NCBI GenBank assembly: GCA_902728285.1
Contig: CACVBU010001149.1
Coordinates: 887,748 to 951,747, forward strand
Source of the DNA: Clytia hemisphaerica
Taxonomy: Eukaryota; Cnidaria; Hydrozoa; Leptothecata; Clytiidae
DNA length: 64,000 bases
Reading direction: 5' to 3'
Part shown: positions 1 through 11,966 of the stretch, piece by piece
How the letters are laid out: every line of letters begins with the position of its first letter
How positions within the stretch are numbered: the stretch's first letter is position 1
The notes under the pieces: model-generated
Databases searched by the model: none
Told to the model about the DNA's origin: nothing
What the model saw: only the letters and a program-made list of their open reading frames with translations
Program-made: the position numbers and the translations under genes

Positions 1-21
1 ACGTTGTGTGTGCCAGCTGGG
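1..21. repeat. Right end of a 98-bp palindromic MITE
   Basis: The window opens inside a copy of the palindromic family seen complete at 2739, 3705, 3962 and 11679. Only the terminal part is present, ending in GCCAGCTGGG. The rest lies outside the window. Confidence 0.8.
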
Positions 22-568
22 ACCAATCAGCTTTTGGGTCCGTGATGTAATGTAAGAAGACATTGCAATGGTTGCATATCATGATTATTAGGAGGTGATA
101 ATCGAAATTATGTCCCACCCGTAGAAACCATGGTTGCGCCTTCATAGTCACTATATCTTTGGCTATTCCACGTTTAAGATCGTAGCGATGGTCTTAGCTT
201 TTGTCTACTCTTAAGATCTGGGTCAAATCTTCGCTGAAACACAGATCAATTTCAAGTACTTTTATGATATTTTAGCACAATATTAATCAAATTTAAAAGT
301 AATTAACCTAAACGCCCACAGAATCGTTAAAAGCAATAAGCGGATTTTAAATACGTCTGTGTTTTGTTAATTTTTAAAACATTCCTTAATGAGACAGGTC
401 GTTATTCTATTTCAAATGCCTATTAAAAAACAAGTCGATGTCGATCATATCGAAATTACGTGCATAGTAACCTAGGTGGGACCTAAACTTCTATTCAAAG
501 TCTATTCTCGCATTTGTAAATTATTATTTGCTTGATATTGAAAAACGCTGAATCAAATCTTGCAATAC

Positions 569-768
569 ACGGCTTTTTATAAGAACAAACAATATAAGAA
601 CATAAGGCCTCAATTGCCAAAAACTAAGAACAAGTTAAGAACATTGCATAAAGATACTCGTTAAATAGTGAAATTGAAAACATTGTAAGAACATTTTTAG
701 GCTTCAAATTCAGCCAAGCTAAGCTAAATTAAGAACTTCAAAAAAACTTTATGTTCTTATAAAAAACT
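569..768. mobile_element. Foldback MITE with TTTTTATAAGAACA ends
   Basis: The left end reads TTTTTATAAGAACA and the right end TGTTCTTATAAAAA, an inverted pair. The interior is full of AAGAACA/TAAGAAC motifs. A second copy lies at about 13924-14149 in the leader intron of the DAN-family gene. It has no coding capacity, and I could not settle the target duplication. Confidence 0.6.
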
Positions 769-1169
769 CTTTTAGGCCAGGAAACGGGTTTTTTGAACGA
801 GGGTTCTCATTTCTTAAAAGTCAAACATGTCTATTTCCGATATTGAACCAATTTTAGTATTCCAAAATCTCGAAAAGACTTTGTAAGATTTCGAAAGTGC
901 TATTTCCACAATACCGAAATCTCGTGCGCCGCCCCCTCCCTTCGAGTATATTTTTAAAACAGAAAAGAGGCTTATAGCCAGTCAGTTAGTTTTTCTTCAA
1001 ACTTTAATAATGCAAACTATCAATTTAAAAACCTCCGACGTCAAGAACGTTAAAAATATTGAATCGTATGGTCTAAATTTTTTATTGAGAGTAAATAATT
1101 TGCATTGCTTTTGCTAGATCGGCAAACAGCTTCGTGCATGCATAAATTGGTTTTTAAGAAAAATAGTGT

Positions 1170-1435
1170 AGCCATCGCACTGCTTTCATGACAAGATCAT
1201 AGAGCTGTTCTCGTGATGGTGTGATAGGGACTTTTTTCTAGCGTGATTACGTGATTTGGAGAAATAATTTTCGTGAGGTCAAAACGTGATCGTGATTTGA
1301 AAGATTTTTGAGCCGTGATGGGTGATTTGGACTTTTTCAAAGAGATGCGTGATTATCGAATTTTTTTTGCTGATTTTCGTGATCGTAATTGAAGATTGGA
1401 CGATATCGTGATCAGACTTACCGCTGTGGAGGCTT
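1170..1435 (+). repeat. GTGATCGTGA-rich interspersed repeat, copy 1
   Basis: The segment is built from runs of CGTGATCGTGATTT and GTGATTACGTGATTT. The same sequence occurs in reverse complement at about 12955-13190, sharing blocks such as TTTGACCTC(T)GATCACG and the end CTTACGGCT/CCGTAAGTC. Shorter related pieces lie at 18390-18440 and 20031-20110. It is non-coding and its class is unknown. Confidence 0.6.
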
Positions 1436-2738
1436 TTATCACAAAATTTGCTGATTTAAACCAGGTTTTTGATCAACTCCAACCGAACAAAGAGGTTTTG
1501 GAATGGATTACGCATGAAAAAAAATAATCCAAGACAAGTTGTGCAATAAATGATTGAATTTAAATTGTGCACAATTAAACTAAATTTTATCGATTGGCAT
1601 AAAGTTTCAAAAATTCTGGCAACATCTCAAACTTAAAATAAGGTTAAGAATATTCCGACATGTATTGTGGCACACAAAGCTGTTGTAACGTTCATCTAAC
1701 GTTATATGAACATTAGATAAACTAACCAACAAATTAGGCTGACCAGCAGCATAAAAACATTCCCGTACGGAGACCTCATGTTTTTCAAGAAACGAAACTC
1801 CACTGTAAAGATCGAAATTGTTTGGGCAAAATTTTGGAAGATCTGAAATTTTCTATTATGAGTCGATTTTTTTACCAAAATTTACTCAAATTTGACTGAA
1901 TTCCCTCAATGTAAGGATCAAATTTCCACAGCCCAATTTTTGACCACACATACAGTCGTACCTAATATTGCCTAAAAGTTTCGCTTGGGTTTCGCTTGTT
2001 CTTATAAAAACCTACTATCAATGGTTGTAAAACAAAACCCGTCAATCAATTAAACCACTTTTCATATAAAAGCGGTATACTGTTTATGTTTTTCTTTTAA
2101 TAAAACAAAAAACCAAGAAAATTTTCAAAACGGATATTCCTAGGGTGACCACATCACTCAAACAGTTTTTTGTAACAATTTAAGTTTTTGTCTGCAATAA
2201 TCTTTTTTTCTCTCTAATTAATTGCTTTGGAAACTTTCTAAAAACATTCCGTAAAGGTTTTTCTAAGAACATCTGAAATTTTTAAAGCCTTCGATTGTTC
2301 TTAACTTTTCATGTTTTAGGCCTAATTGCTTAACATGTTATTATTTTCATGTTATTGTGAGTATATTTGTCCATTTTCTTAAGAAATTGGGTATTTAGAG
2401 TTCAGAAAGCCTTAAGATATTCTTATGTTGTTCTTAGTATTCTTGAAATCGATGCGGCCTAATGTTCTTATAAAATTTGTATTTTTGTATAAATTTAATC
2501 TTTTAAAAAGAATATATTTGGATAAATTCATTGTATGTAAGTTTTGTCATGTTGAAGATGACACTTTTTTCTTGGACTTTGATACTTATACAACCCTAGC
2601 TATTATACTTTATGCTTGTGAGCCTAGCTGGACTGGATGATGGGGATGATGTTTGTCTTCTTTGAGCGGAGAAAACTTTACAATGAGTATCACAATTTCT
2701 CTCTGAATCTAACCTGTGAGGACCAACTACAATTCACT

Positions 2739-2836
2739 CCCAGCTGACACACAACGTTGTTTCGACGTTCATCTAACGTTAAATGGACGTTGTGAACATT
2801 AAATTGACGTTGAAACAACGTTGTGTGCCAACTGGG
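2739..2836. mobile_element. 98-bp palindromic MITE with 2-bp TSD (CT)
   Basis: It starts CCCAGCTGACACACAACGTT and ends AACGTTGTGTGCCAACTGGG. The two halves are reverse complements over nearly the whole length, so the single strand would fold into one hairpin of about 49 bp. CT flanks both sides. The core is repeated AACGTT. It codes for nothing. Confidence 0.85.
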
Positions 2837-3704
2837 CTGTGATGCTCACGGTAAGAAAATCTTCATTATCTTATAAATTAGATAGAAAGGTAAGGTATTG
2901 ATTGTAATGGTGTGATCCCAGGTGTGATGATACTATCGCCCGTTAAATTCAAAACAAACGCACTAAAATACAGAGGAGTCTCTTTAACTTTCGAATCAAT
3001 GGCTAGATTTCCTCCTTCATTCGAACTATTTTGTTTCCCCTATGCTGTTTATTCCACTTTAAAAAGAAAGGCGTCAACTGACAAAAGGTAATAGCTGATA
3101 CTAAAGTTAGTCCAAACTCTCGCCTAGGTTGACTGCTTAAATAGATTCAGATCAACTTTGTTTAGACTTAATCTAGCTAAGGAATACACAGAGATAGTGT
3201 TCGTCTGTTTGGATAGATATTGCACCATCTCTATTCTCTGATAAGTGTTAATAGGAACTCCGAGCAGCCCTGTCTCAAAGTCATCCGGTGTGAACTTTTC
3301 AGCCAATAAAGAAACACCTATTTTTTTTAACATCCAAAAATTTTGTAGTCATTGGATTTTCTTAACTTTTCACCGTTTTGTCAGTATTTTGTGCGATTTC
3401 TAAAATAAATTTGATATTTTAGAGTGCGGTGCCTTAAAATTTTCTTGGCGTGTTCTTCGTATTCTGGTCATCGAAGCCATACGTAAACGTGTAATGAACA
3501 GTTATATGGAGAAACAGGGAATGGAGAATAATCACTTGATTCTAATGAGGGGATTCTAAATTTATCAATTACAGCTTAAAAACCCAGTAAAGGATTCGAC
3601 AAATTCTCTTTCCTAATAGGAAATTCCATGGTTTTTAATAGCCGATCTGTGTAATAGCCGTGATTTCCCGGCTAATTTTCCAAGAGTGTAGAGTCTGTAA
3701 CACG
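2837..3704. other. Intergenic, no gene called
   Basis: The stretch between two palindromic MITEs is AT-rich. A 69-codon open frame on the minus strand (3333-3124) has fairly normal amino-acid composition, but I recognise no domain and see no splice or start context. I leave it uncalled. Confidence 0.5.
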
Positions 3705-3802
3705 CCCAGCTGGCACACAACGTTGTTTCAACGTTAATCTAACGTTCACAACGTCCATATAACGTTAGATGAACGTTGAAACAACGTTGTGTGCCAGCTG
3801 GG
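3705..3802. mobile_element. 98-bp palindromic MITE with 2-bp TSD (CG)
   Basis: This is the best-preserved copy: CCCAGCTGGCACACAACGTT at the left and its exact reverse complement at the right. CG precedes and follows it. The central part reads CTAACGTTCACAACGTCC then CATATAACGTTAG. Confidence 0.9.
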
Positions 3803-3961
3803 CGGGATTATTTTCTAGATTTCCCAAGTAGACGGTTTTATATCGATTACATAAACAGAAATTGTAAAGGCACATTAATATCACTTACTTTGATAGCTGA
3901 AATTGACATTTATAGTCTGAAAAGTTCAAGATACAAAGTATGAATCTACAGAAAGCATTTT

Positions 3962-4063
3962 CCCGACTGGCCACCACACAACGTTGTTTCAACGTTTTTC
4001 TAACATTCACAACGTCCATATAACATTAGATGAACGTTGAAACAACGTTGTGTGCCAGCTGGG
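3962..4063. mobile_element. Palindromic MITE with 2-bp TSD (TT)
   Basis: Same family, with a mutated left end (CCCGACTGGCCACCACACAA) and an intact right end (GTGCCAGCTGGG). TT flanks both sides. Confidence 0.8.
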
Positions 4064-4349
4064 TTACTTAAACTCTTGTCCCAAATACAAGACGAATCCT
4101 TATTGTCGCTTCTATAAACATTGTAACTTAATTGTGATGTGGAAAGCAGGCGCGCCTTTTGACAAATGCAGATTAAGCAATAGAATTTTTAGAAATCTAT
4201 GCTTGCCTAGAAAGTGAAGGGAAGAAAAATTTAATTTCCTTTGTTGAAAAATGATGCGTTTGCCAATGGAGGGATATATGTTAAATGACGACCTATAAAA
4301 TTAATGAATGAATGCACCTAATCACTATTATTACTAGATTTTTACACCC

Positions 4350-4610
4350 CTGTATCACAGACCCGTTTGGACCCCGAGCCAGTAGAAAATTTGGTAATTT
4401 CTTTCCCCTGTGAAGTGGGAAAATACCCTACAAATTCAACCCACTGGGAAATTGACTTTGATTTCATCCCCATTCGAAATTCAATGTAAAAAATTGCACT
4501 CCAAAACCATCCTCACTGGATTTTTTAACCTTGGAACTATATAATTTTTATCCCCATTGGATTCAAATATAAATTTTTACTCCAACTGTGGTAAAAAGTT
4601 CCACCGTTTC
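4350..4610 (+). repeat. Interspersed repeat R1, copy 1
   Basis: The copy begins near TATCACAGACCC and contains CCCACTGGGAAATTG, TTTGATTTCATCCCCATTCG and GCACTCCAAAACCATCC. Recognisable relatives lie at 5318-5550, 6148-6380 and (reverse) 16899-17027, with weaker ones near 12645 and 13640. It is non-coding. The fixed CACAG start and conserved internal blocks suggest a short transposed element of unknown class. Confidence 0.6.
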
Positions 4611-5014
4611 TATTTAGACAGGAATGTATTTTTCAAGAAACCCTAGTCGATTAAATTCAGTAGATTGTGCCAGATTCTATGAGTCATGTAAATACGTCAA
4701 TTAAATGACGAAAAATTAAGTCTGTTCTTCCTTTAAAAACAATTTCAAAATGAAGACAATTCAAATTGGAGATTAATCACTAATTCGTTTTCTTGTGTGA
4801 AAACCTGAGATCATTGCACATTCTTGCGTCAACATAACAACGAGAATTTAAATGAGCGCGCGGGCGGAAATAAGAACTAAAGCAAACAATCAATTTTCCA
4901 GACGATATTTCCGTCATAAGGAAATTCTATATAAATCACAATCTATCAATCAAATGTGAAACATCTTTTATAAGAAAGAGAATGAGGAATGTCACACTGT
5001 CACATTGTCACACT

Positions 5015-5263
5015 AGCGAGTTTATATATTATGTTATGTTATTATATTATGTATTCGAGATATATCGAGGGAGACGGTATAAAGCAAAGTTGATATGTCT
5101 CCAAAATCACCGTCCGCTTTGCTCGACGACGGTAAAAACACCAAAATACCGTCGTCTGTTTAGGTGAGCAAAGGCGATATAGAGCCATACATAACTATCG
5201 ATTTTATTTTGTATCAATTTCACTTACCGTCTCCCTCGATATCCCCCGATACATAAACTCGGT
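5015..5263. mobile_element. Inverted-repeat element, TIR GAGTTTAT...GACGGTA
   Basis: The left arm carries GAGTTTATATATT then ATATCGAGGGAGACGGTA. The right arm carries TACCGTCTCCCTCGATATC then CCCCGATACATAAACTC. The arms are imperfect reverse complements with a short insertion on the left, and the middle holds ACCGTCGTC-like motifs. It is non-coding and I see no clear TSD. Confidence 0.6.
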
Positions 5264-5317
5264 ACTATATTAAGTTAAACACAAGTGATTAAGAGACAGT
5301 ATTTCTTTTAGAACATC

Positions 5318-5550
5318 CTTATGTCACAGCCCCAGTGGAGCCCCCACTCTTCCAGAGCAATTGACCAAAATCGAGCCAAATAAACATCTTCGGTAGAAAA
5401 ACTAAAATTTTAACCCTATTGGGAAATTGCCATTTCATATTATCCTATTTGAAATTGAATGGAAAAAAGTTACAGCCCAATTTAACCAAACTGGGGTTTT
5501 AAAATTATTCCCAATGGGAAAATATTTCTTGCTCTCATTTCATTATGGGT
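5318..5550 (+). repeat. Interspersed repeat R1, copy 2
   Basis: It begins TATGTCACAGCCCCAGTGGAG and shares the GGGAAATTG and CCAAACTGGGGTTTT-type blocks with copy 1. Diverged and non-coding. Confidence 0.5.
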
Positions 5551-6147
5551 ATCATTCTTACAAAAAATATGTATGCTTTTCAAGGGATTAGTTAAGTGTA
5601 AATAAAGCTTTATTATGGATTATGTAATGCTAAAGTAGATGGAGAGATATTTTTATTGTTGATGATGATGATGATCTGGAATTTTTCCTTTTGAAATTTT
5701 GATTGTTGCATTATGTGATGTTTTTCATTTGTGAGATTGACGTATCAGACATAATGCATGGGGATTGAGACTTTTGAGGACTGGAGAGCTAGGAAGATTT
5801 AGGTTATACACTCTCTTATTTTTAAAAGGATCAAAGAGTCTCTGCTGAATCATTTTTTGGTATTTTGATTTTAAAGCTGTTTTTGTCCTGTTTTTATCTT
5901 ATAAGTTAGAAATGGGGTACATTAGGTTTTATACCCTATTTTTGCACTTTTAATATGCTTAAAATTCAGTTTTAAGATTCGTTGTTCTTATAATGATTTT
6001 ATGGTGATTTTATCCGTTCAGATGCCAAAAAACCTCACAAAATCAAAAAAAAAAGATTTTTGGTCCTGAGAGAAACAATGGGGTTGCATTTAAAGGTAAG
6101 ACAGACAAAGATAGAGAGCACAAATAAGTGAATTAAGCTAAAAACAC
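5551..6147. other. Intergenic, nothing recognised
   Basis: AT-rich with a short GATGATGATGAT run near 5660. I see no coding exon or bounded repeat. Confidence 0.5.
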
Positions 6148-6380
6148 CCTTGTGTCACAGATTTGTTGAGTGGGGCTGGCCCCACTGGAAAATTAAGCAA
6201 AAATTTCGTCCCCGGTGGGAAAATATCCTTAAGAATTTCAGCCCCACTGGGAAATTGGCTTTGATTTCATCCCTATTCGAAATTCCATTTTTAAAAATTG
6301 CACTCCAAAACCATACCCACTAGATTTTTTAACCTTGGAAATTAGAATTTCTATCCCCATTAGGATCTCAATAGGAATAT
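6148..6380 (+). repeat. Interspersed repeat R1, copy 3
   Basis: It begins CTTGTGTCACAGATTTG and contains GCCCCACTGGGAAATTGGC, TTTGATTTCATCCC and CACTCCAAAACCATACCC, closely matching the 4350 copy. Confidence 0.6.
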
Positions 6381-6444
6381 TTGTAAAAAAGCTTGCTTTC
6401 AAAAAAGCAATAATCAAAATTAGATTCTATGACATCCTTTGATA

Positions 6445-6694
6445 CCCGGGGGGATGGGTTACGGGGATGCTCCACTTGTCAGGGTACCTTTTTTAACCTC
6501 CACGAGTCCCAGGTAGGGTCGCAAAAACACCAAAATAGAAAAATCAAACCCTCGTAGGGTGCCTATTTTTGGAAAATTTGGGGAAAAGTAGAAAATTTGA
6601 GAACATTTTGGAATTCGAGTCCCACGTAGGGTCCATTTTTCGAACCTCAGCAGAGCACCCCCGTCGGTCGACAGGGTAGTACCCCCCCCCCGGG
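6445..6694. mobile_element. hAT-type MITE with 8-bp TSD CTTTGATA
   Basis: CTTTGATA at 6437-6444 is repeated exactly at 6695-6702. The bounded 250 bp begin CCCGGGGGG and end CCCCCCCCCCGGG, giving a short G/C inverted terminus. Inside are two related blocks around CCCAGGTAGGGTC and CCCACGTAGGGTC. Eight-base duplications are the signature of the hAT superfamily. It carries no transposase, so it is non-autonomous. Confidence 0.8.
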
Positions 6695-6702
6695 CTTTGA
6701 TA

Positions 6703-8621
6703 TGGCAGATTCCCGTGATCTCTTTTTGCCTAGATGTGTTCAGAATTTCATATGAGCAAATTTAATCCATAGAAGCCTTTAAAAAGAAGGACAAACAACA
6801 TATCGTGATGTTGATTTCCACAAATATATTAGATTATGTTTTTTCAAAAATTGTATTAGCCTAGGGGATTTATAAAGAGACGTCTGACTAGACTCCAATC
6901 TTTAGCTTGTCCTGATTTTTATCGAACTTTAATTGACTTTGTGTTTTTAGATTTGATCAAAATTCTCTTAGTTTTGTCTTTAGATGGTTGTTTAAGATAA
7001 GAATAATAATTTGTTGTTATTTTATAAAGTTAATTCTTATTGGCTGATTGATTCAAATTAACCAATAGGATTCTTTCTTTTTTTTCAAAATTCATGCTAT
7101 AATTTTGATGATGAACGGTGGTAAAAAGTTGACAAAGATTGTCTTATCTCTAATTTTGTGAAAAGTCTCGATTAGAGAAAATCATTGTGAGCTGCATTTT
7201 TGATAAACGGTAACGTCTGCAAATTCTCTGTTCGAAGAAGCTGTAATAATACAAAGACATGCCAATTTTCTTGAGGCCTTTTTTCAATTTTTAGATTGTT
7301 TGAATTATTGAATTTTGTGCTGGCTATTGCTTATTTTGTTTCATAAAATTGTCAAATTACTTGTTTTCCAGATTTCTTAACTTTTATCAATCAGACGTTT
7401 TTATTCGCTCGACTGAGACTAGTGGTGGTCAAAAAGGGACAGCCTAGCAGCAAGTCCGTAAGTCTCTTTCCACCAAAGTGTGTAAGTCTTCCCGCCAACA
7501 CATCGTGACAATTGGATCATCAGAATGGATCATTCGACGAGGTAATTCTAGATTTTTTCATAGCAGATAAACATCCTATTGTGAGCTTTGGTGTTTTGGT
7601 TGTTTTCACAGTTTAATGTTTACCAGTCGAAAGTATGAATCATGTAATACTTAGTAGGATCTCGAAGACTTTGTCTGTATTCCAATAAAAACATTAAAAG
7701 CAAATACATCAGCAAACCCTAAACCGGTGACTAATGGTGTTTGAAATCTCTGAAAGTATTGACATTTAAAACAGTAATTGCTTAGAATGAACTCAAATAT
7801 GTTAGGATAAGAAATTGCCGAATCTTATTTTGGTATGATCTACCTGGTTTCTGGGAATATACTAAATTGGAATGAAGGAGTTAAAAGAGAGACCCCACGC
7901 AGCAATTGAATGATTGTTTATTTCTTTTGGCGTGGTCGTAATTTTCATTTTTTGCATTATTGTGTAACATTTCTTGGCGTGGAGGGTGGTCTTTATTTCG
8001 CAATTTTTTGGACCAAACCAAATTTTGGTGATTGTCGTGATGATATCACAAAAGGAAATTTGCATGATGGCCCAGCGAAGGTACAGCTGGGATGGCCTTA
8101 TTTTAAGTAATGGTGACCATTTTCGGACAAAGTTTAAATTTCATTATAGGGTTCAATTTCTGAGAAACGAACGATTGTTATTTGAAATATTTTTATATTC
8201 TTTTTTATAAGAATGGTGTTTTTCATTTCATGATAGGTATTCATAACTTTTCGGACAAAATTAAACTAAATTTTTTTTACGGTATATTCTTAGGCTAGGA
8301 TCGAACCCAGCCTAAATCTAGCATTTAATACATACCGCAATTTTTTTAATTTAACGCGTACTCTGTTTAACGCGTACCCTATTTTTAGCGAAATATCGTA
8401 ATTAATAATCTTTTTCTAATTTTTAACGCGTAACCGAAATTTTAACTAATTAATTTTTTTCTAATCCTCATGCTTGGCCAAGCCTTTAACATGAAAATTT
8501 TGACAAGAAAATTTCGACTCTGACAAAATTATCTTTCTTATAAAATGATAAGTTCAAAAGCTTTGACATCCACCAATCACAATTACAAAAAAAACGGATC
8601 TTCATCATTCATTCTCCTCTG
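6703..8621. other. Intergenic, possible orphan 5' exon
   Basis: Mostly AT-rich with no confirmed gene. Around 7430-7542 a GC-richer segment ends in an ATG (7524), five codons and a consensus-like donor GAG/GTAATT. It could be the first exon of an unseen gene, but nothing downstream confirms it. The two overlapping open frames near 7910-8210 look random. Confidence 0.35.
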
Positions 8622-8629
8622 GTACAACC

Positions 8630-8863
8630 CATAGATTTATAAAGCCCGACGGGCTAGATGGCGTACTTTTGCTGAAAAGTGTGCCATAGTTCATAGTTAG
8701 GTAGGAAATCCTACCTAGGTCACGTGACCTTACAATAGAATTTCACCACTTGACCAATCAGAAGCTTCGCGGGTTTTCGAAAACAATAGCAACAATATTT
8801 TTTCCGGTATTCACTTTTTTTACCTGCGATGACATCTAGCCCTTTGGGCTTTATAAATCTATG
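8630..8863. mobile_element. hAT-type MITE with 8-bp TSD GTACAACC
   Basis: GTACAACC at 8622-8629 is repeated at 8864-8871. The element begins CATAGATTTATAAAGCCC and ends GGGCTTTATAAATCTATG, perfect inverted termini. The interior has GGTAGGAAATCCTACC, an inner palindrome. A relative lies at about 11967-12336. An open frame on the minus strand through it is incidental. Confidence 0.88.
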
Positions 8864-8871
8864 GTACAACC

Positions 8872-10119
8872 CTGACTCAAATAAAGATTTTTCTACCTCC
8901 AATCATGAATATATTCATATACTCAAATTTAGTAAATTTAGCGCACCCAGTTTAATTTCCCTCTAATTATTACTACGTATTTGGCACGCCTGAATTTCGT
9001 AATCTATTCTTCTCACGCGTAGTGGCCAAAATAATTATTCATTTCCATGCATTTAAATTAGAAAATTTACGGTACCTCGATCATGAGCCGCCATTTTGCT
9101 AACTTGGCTAGTGACGGTTGAAACTTAGAAAGTATAAATCTGTAACCATTGATTTGTATACACCTTTTCAACTATTGTAGCGCGGGCAGGCGCGTGCTAT
9201 TCTATTATTTCATAAAATTTAAATATTTAAACTCGATCCAATCATTTTTACACTTTTTTCTATTGTCTTTAGGTGCAAAAAAAAAAGACTAGAACGGTTT
9301 TAGGGTGGTAAAACGGACAAAAATACCCGGGCTGTAATTGACGGTTACGGCCGAAAAGGTGTATTCTGACAGTTTTCTGATGCTTCGGGATGAGCTGAAG
9401 TTTTTATAAGATACTTCACTAATTGGTAATTTGAACTAATAGAGATGACGCGTTCTTTAGAAAAAGCAATAGAATCCTTTGTCTCGAGATTCAACGACCC
9501 ACCGAATCATCGAAAACTTTGTAAAAACTCCAGCTTGACACTATGAAGCAGATCTTTTTTATCCGCTGATCACCACCACCAGGCATATTTTTCAGACGAA
9601 TTGATCATTGTTGATGTTATGATGAATGCATTATATTATCAATATTTGGATTAGCGGATGATTTAATATAGACATTACGTTTAAGCAAGTTCTTTTTACA
9701 ACAAAGAGGTATTAAATGAAACGTGTGATAAATCATCACACCTACTACACGCTTTTTTATAAGAATCTATCAAACAATTCATGATATTCGTGACATAATG
9801 TTTTCTACAGAAATACCCCGGCTTTAGCCAGTGGTGGCAAATTTAAACTAGACAAAAGTTGCATAAAATTTGCCACTACTGACTAAAACCGGGGTCTTTC
9901 CGCAGAAAACATTACGTCATAACTATCATGAATACAAACATCTGAAATAAACCTTCATGATTGATTGATGCCAAATAGCTCTTGTTATTTGCTTAGCATC
10001 TTTTCAGTTAATTTAAACCAAAGAGATTCATGTCCGAAACCGCAGTCACTTGTAACTAAAAGATTTCGGTGATTTGCAAATTTCTACACGTTCAGAATTT
10101 GGAAAAGTAGAAAATGGTT
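8872..10119. other. Intergenic, no gene
   Basis: AT-rich. Around 9815-9925 two blocks, CCCCGGCTTTAGCCAGTGG and CCACTACTGACTAAAACCGGGG, face each other with matching ATTCATGATATTCGTGAC-like flanks, indicating another small inverted-repeat element. No coding exon is recognised. Confidence 0.5.
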
Positions 10120-10121
10120 TA

Positions 10122-10393
10122 CTCTCGGGTACCTAATAGCCGGGGGGTTTGGAATAAGCAGGGGGTTGGAAAAAATCTCAAAATTTAATAAGCGGGGGGG
10201 TTGGAATAAAAATGTCCTGGGTGGAAAATGTTCGAAAAGGAGGCTGATACAGCAGAATTAGGGCAAAAGAGGGAACTTCTAAAAATTTTTTCCCAAAAAT
10301 CAATAAGCGGGGGGGTTGGAATAAGAATGTCCTGGGTGGAAAATTTTCGAAAAATTAATTAGCGGGCCCCCCCGGCTATTAGGTACCCGAGAG
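10122..10393. mobile_element. Tc1/mariner-type MITE with TA TSD, TIR CTCTCGGGTACC
   Basis: TA flanks an element that begins CTCTCGGGTACCTAATAGCC and ends in its reverse complement. The interior has repeated GGGGGGTTGGAATAA blocks. Copies lie at 37334-37486 (TA on both sides), 35022-35237 (right end mutated) and 30843 onward (right end lost). TA duplication with short inverted repeats is typical of Tc1/mariner-derived MITEs. Confidence 0.85.
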
Positions 10394-10395
10394 TA

Positions 10396-11462
10396 TTCGT
10401 TTATTTATTAGATGAACGGGATCACATTTTATTTTCGAAAAGTAGTACATATCTTAGATCTTAAAGACAAGCTATAGGGTATTTTGTTCGTGGAACTTAA
10501 TATTTCTTAATATTCCTATATATTTTGAGCACTCTGGTAGCAGTCTATGCTCGCTTACACGAGCTGTGCACTGATGAGTTCTGGGAAGGATGAAACACGT
10601 GTCTGCGGATAGATGTAAATATTCCTATAAAATAATTTTGGAACCTTAACAATGACTCTCCAAGTATTCAAAAAGTGAAATTTACATTACTCTAAAGAGT
10701 ATTTTGTTTTCTTAAAGCATCCATTTACCATCTCTTTTTATCATCAAATATTTTGTATGATTGTGATCTGATAATAATAAGAAGTGTAGGCGTGTTTATG
10801 TCTGATTGTGGAGAAAGATGCGCGTGTGGCAGTCAACATTAAAGTTATTTTGATGACAAAAATATCTAAGATAAGGAATTTTTGAATTCGAAGACTCAAA
10901 TGTATTGATTATGAGATACGATTTTGAACCATTTATGTAAATTATTGTAAACGGAGGTTTGTTTGGAAATTCTTCAACATTAAAGTTTTGATGACAAAAA
11001 ATCTAAGATAAGAAATTTTTGAATTCGGAGACTCAAATGTATTGATTATGAGATACCTCATACCGTACCTTCCGTACGCGTGGCCCTTAAGGGTTCTTTT
11101 TCTAAGCTTCCTAAAATGTATTTTTAGTAATTTACTCAAATTTGGCTAAATTTCTTCGGCACTGTAAGGGTACACGGGTCGCACGTAGGGTAGTTTTTGA
11201 ATCGACTGCTCCCCCCCCCCCCCACGGGATTGAGCTTGGTCCTCTCAAAAAGGCTCACAATGACCATCACCAAGTAAAACGTGCCTTTTGACACAAAAAA
11301 AAACTTCACATCTCCACTTAGTCCAGGAGCTGGGCCAACTATGACAGTCGAAGAGGCACGTGCAAACATATATCATTATGTAGCACTATGTCTAAAGTTT
11401 TCGAATTTACTTGTTTGATGTCCGAAATTTTCTTTTAGGTGTCTATTTGTTTACTTCAAATA
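10396..11462. other. Intergenic with a direct duplication
   Basis: No gene is seen. A block of about 80 bp at 10850-10925 (TTTTGATGACAAAAATATC..., ending TTATGAGATACG) is repeated directly at about 10985-11057, a local duplication. A poly-C tract lies at 11211-11223. Confidence 0.5.
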
Positions 11463-11552
11463 CTTTATCGGGGAAAATTTTCGTCGGGGGAAATATTCGT
11501 CACTTGTCCAAAGTTTCGTCACTTTTCTCCGACGAAGTTTTCCCCGATAAAG
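11463..11552. mobile_element. 90-bp mariner-type MITE, TA TSD
   Basis: TA on both sides brackets CTTTATCGGGGAAAATTTTC on the left and GAAGTTTTCCCCGATAAAG on the right. It is a small hairpin-forming element with no coding capacity. Confidence 0.75.
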
Positions 11553-11678
11553 TACTTTAATTTCTAATGAAATTCAAAACATGTTGCAATAATTGACGTT
11601 ATTTGGCCATCACGGTCATCATGAGATATATTAATTTGGTTCCCACAATCCTGGTAAATCGTTTAACAGAAATACATT

Positions 11679-11776
11679 CCCAGTTGGCACACAACGTTGT
11701 TTCAACTTTCATCTAACGTTATATGGACGTTGTGAAGGTTAAATAAACGTTGAAACAACGTTGTCTGCCAGCTGGG
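11679..11776. mobile_element. 98-bp palindromic MITE with 2-bp TSD (TT)
   Basis: It begins CCCAGTTGGCACACAACGTT and ends AACGTTGTCTGCCAGCTGGG, with TT on both sides. It is the most distant complete copy of the family, about 8 kb from the 2739-4063 cluster. Confidence 0.85.
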
Positions 11777-11966
11777 TTTCCAACTTATAAAAGAGTCACG
11801 ACCTTGTTTTTTGGAAAGTACTTGTATTGAATTAAAATAAAGGTTTGAATAATGAGTGATTTAAAAGCCGTACACGTTTAGTGTGATATTGATGTCATTG
11901 ATGTTAGAGTTTGATGTTTAACAACGTATGGACGAGGAGTGTCCGGCTATGGTGTGCGAGGCTCAC

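Larger units (their letters stand above)
22..2738. other. Gene-free AT-rich stretch with repeats
   Basis: I see no convincing coding exon here. The stretch holds a TATAAGAACA foldback element (about 569-768), a GTGATCGTGA-rich repeat (about 1170-1435), a degenerate half copy of the palindromic family around 1685-1715, and scattered TGTTCTTATAAAA motifs near 2000 and 2462. The longest open frame (2425-2640, plus) is AT-rich, has no domain and overlaps such motifs, so I do not call it a gene. Confidence 0.6.

Noticed and set aside
3124-3333. 69-codon open frame on minus with normal composition
   Set aside because: No recognisable domain, no splice or start context, isolated.
8286-8345. tRNA-like fold on minus (GCGGTAT...GGTTCGATCC...ATACCG)
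   Set aside because: It has a T-loop-like hairpin and matching ends, but it is about 60 nt, with no D arm or convincing anticodon arm. More likely a repeat hairpin or a tRNA-derived repeat remnant.
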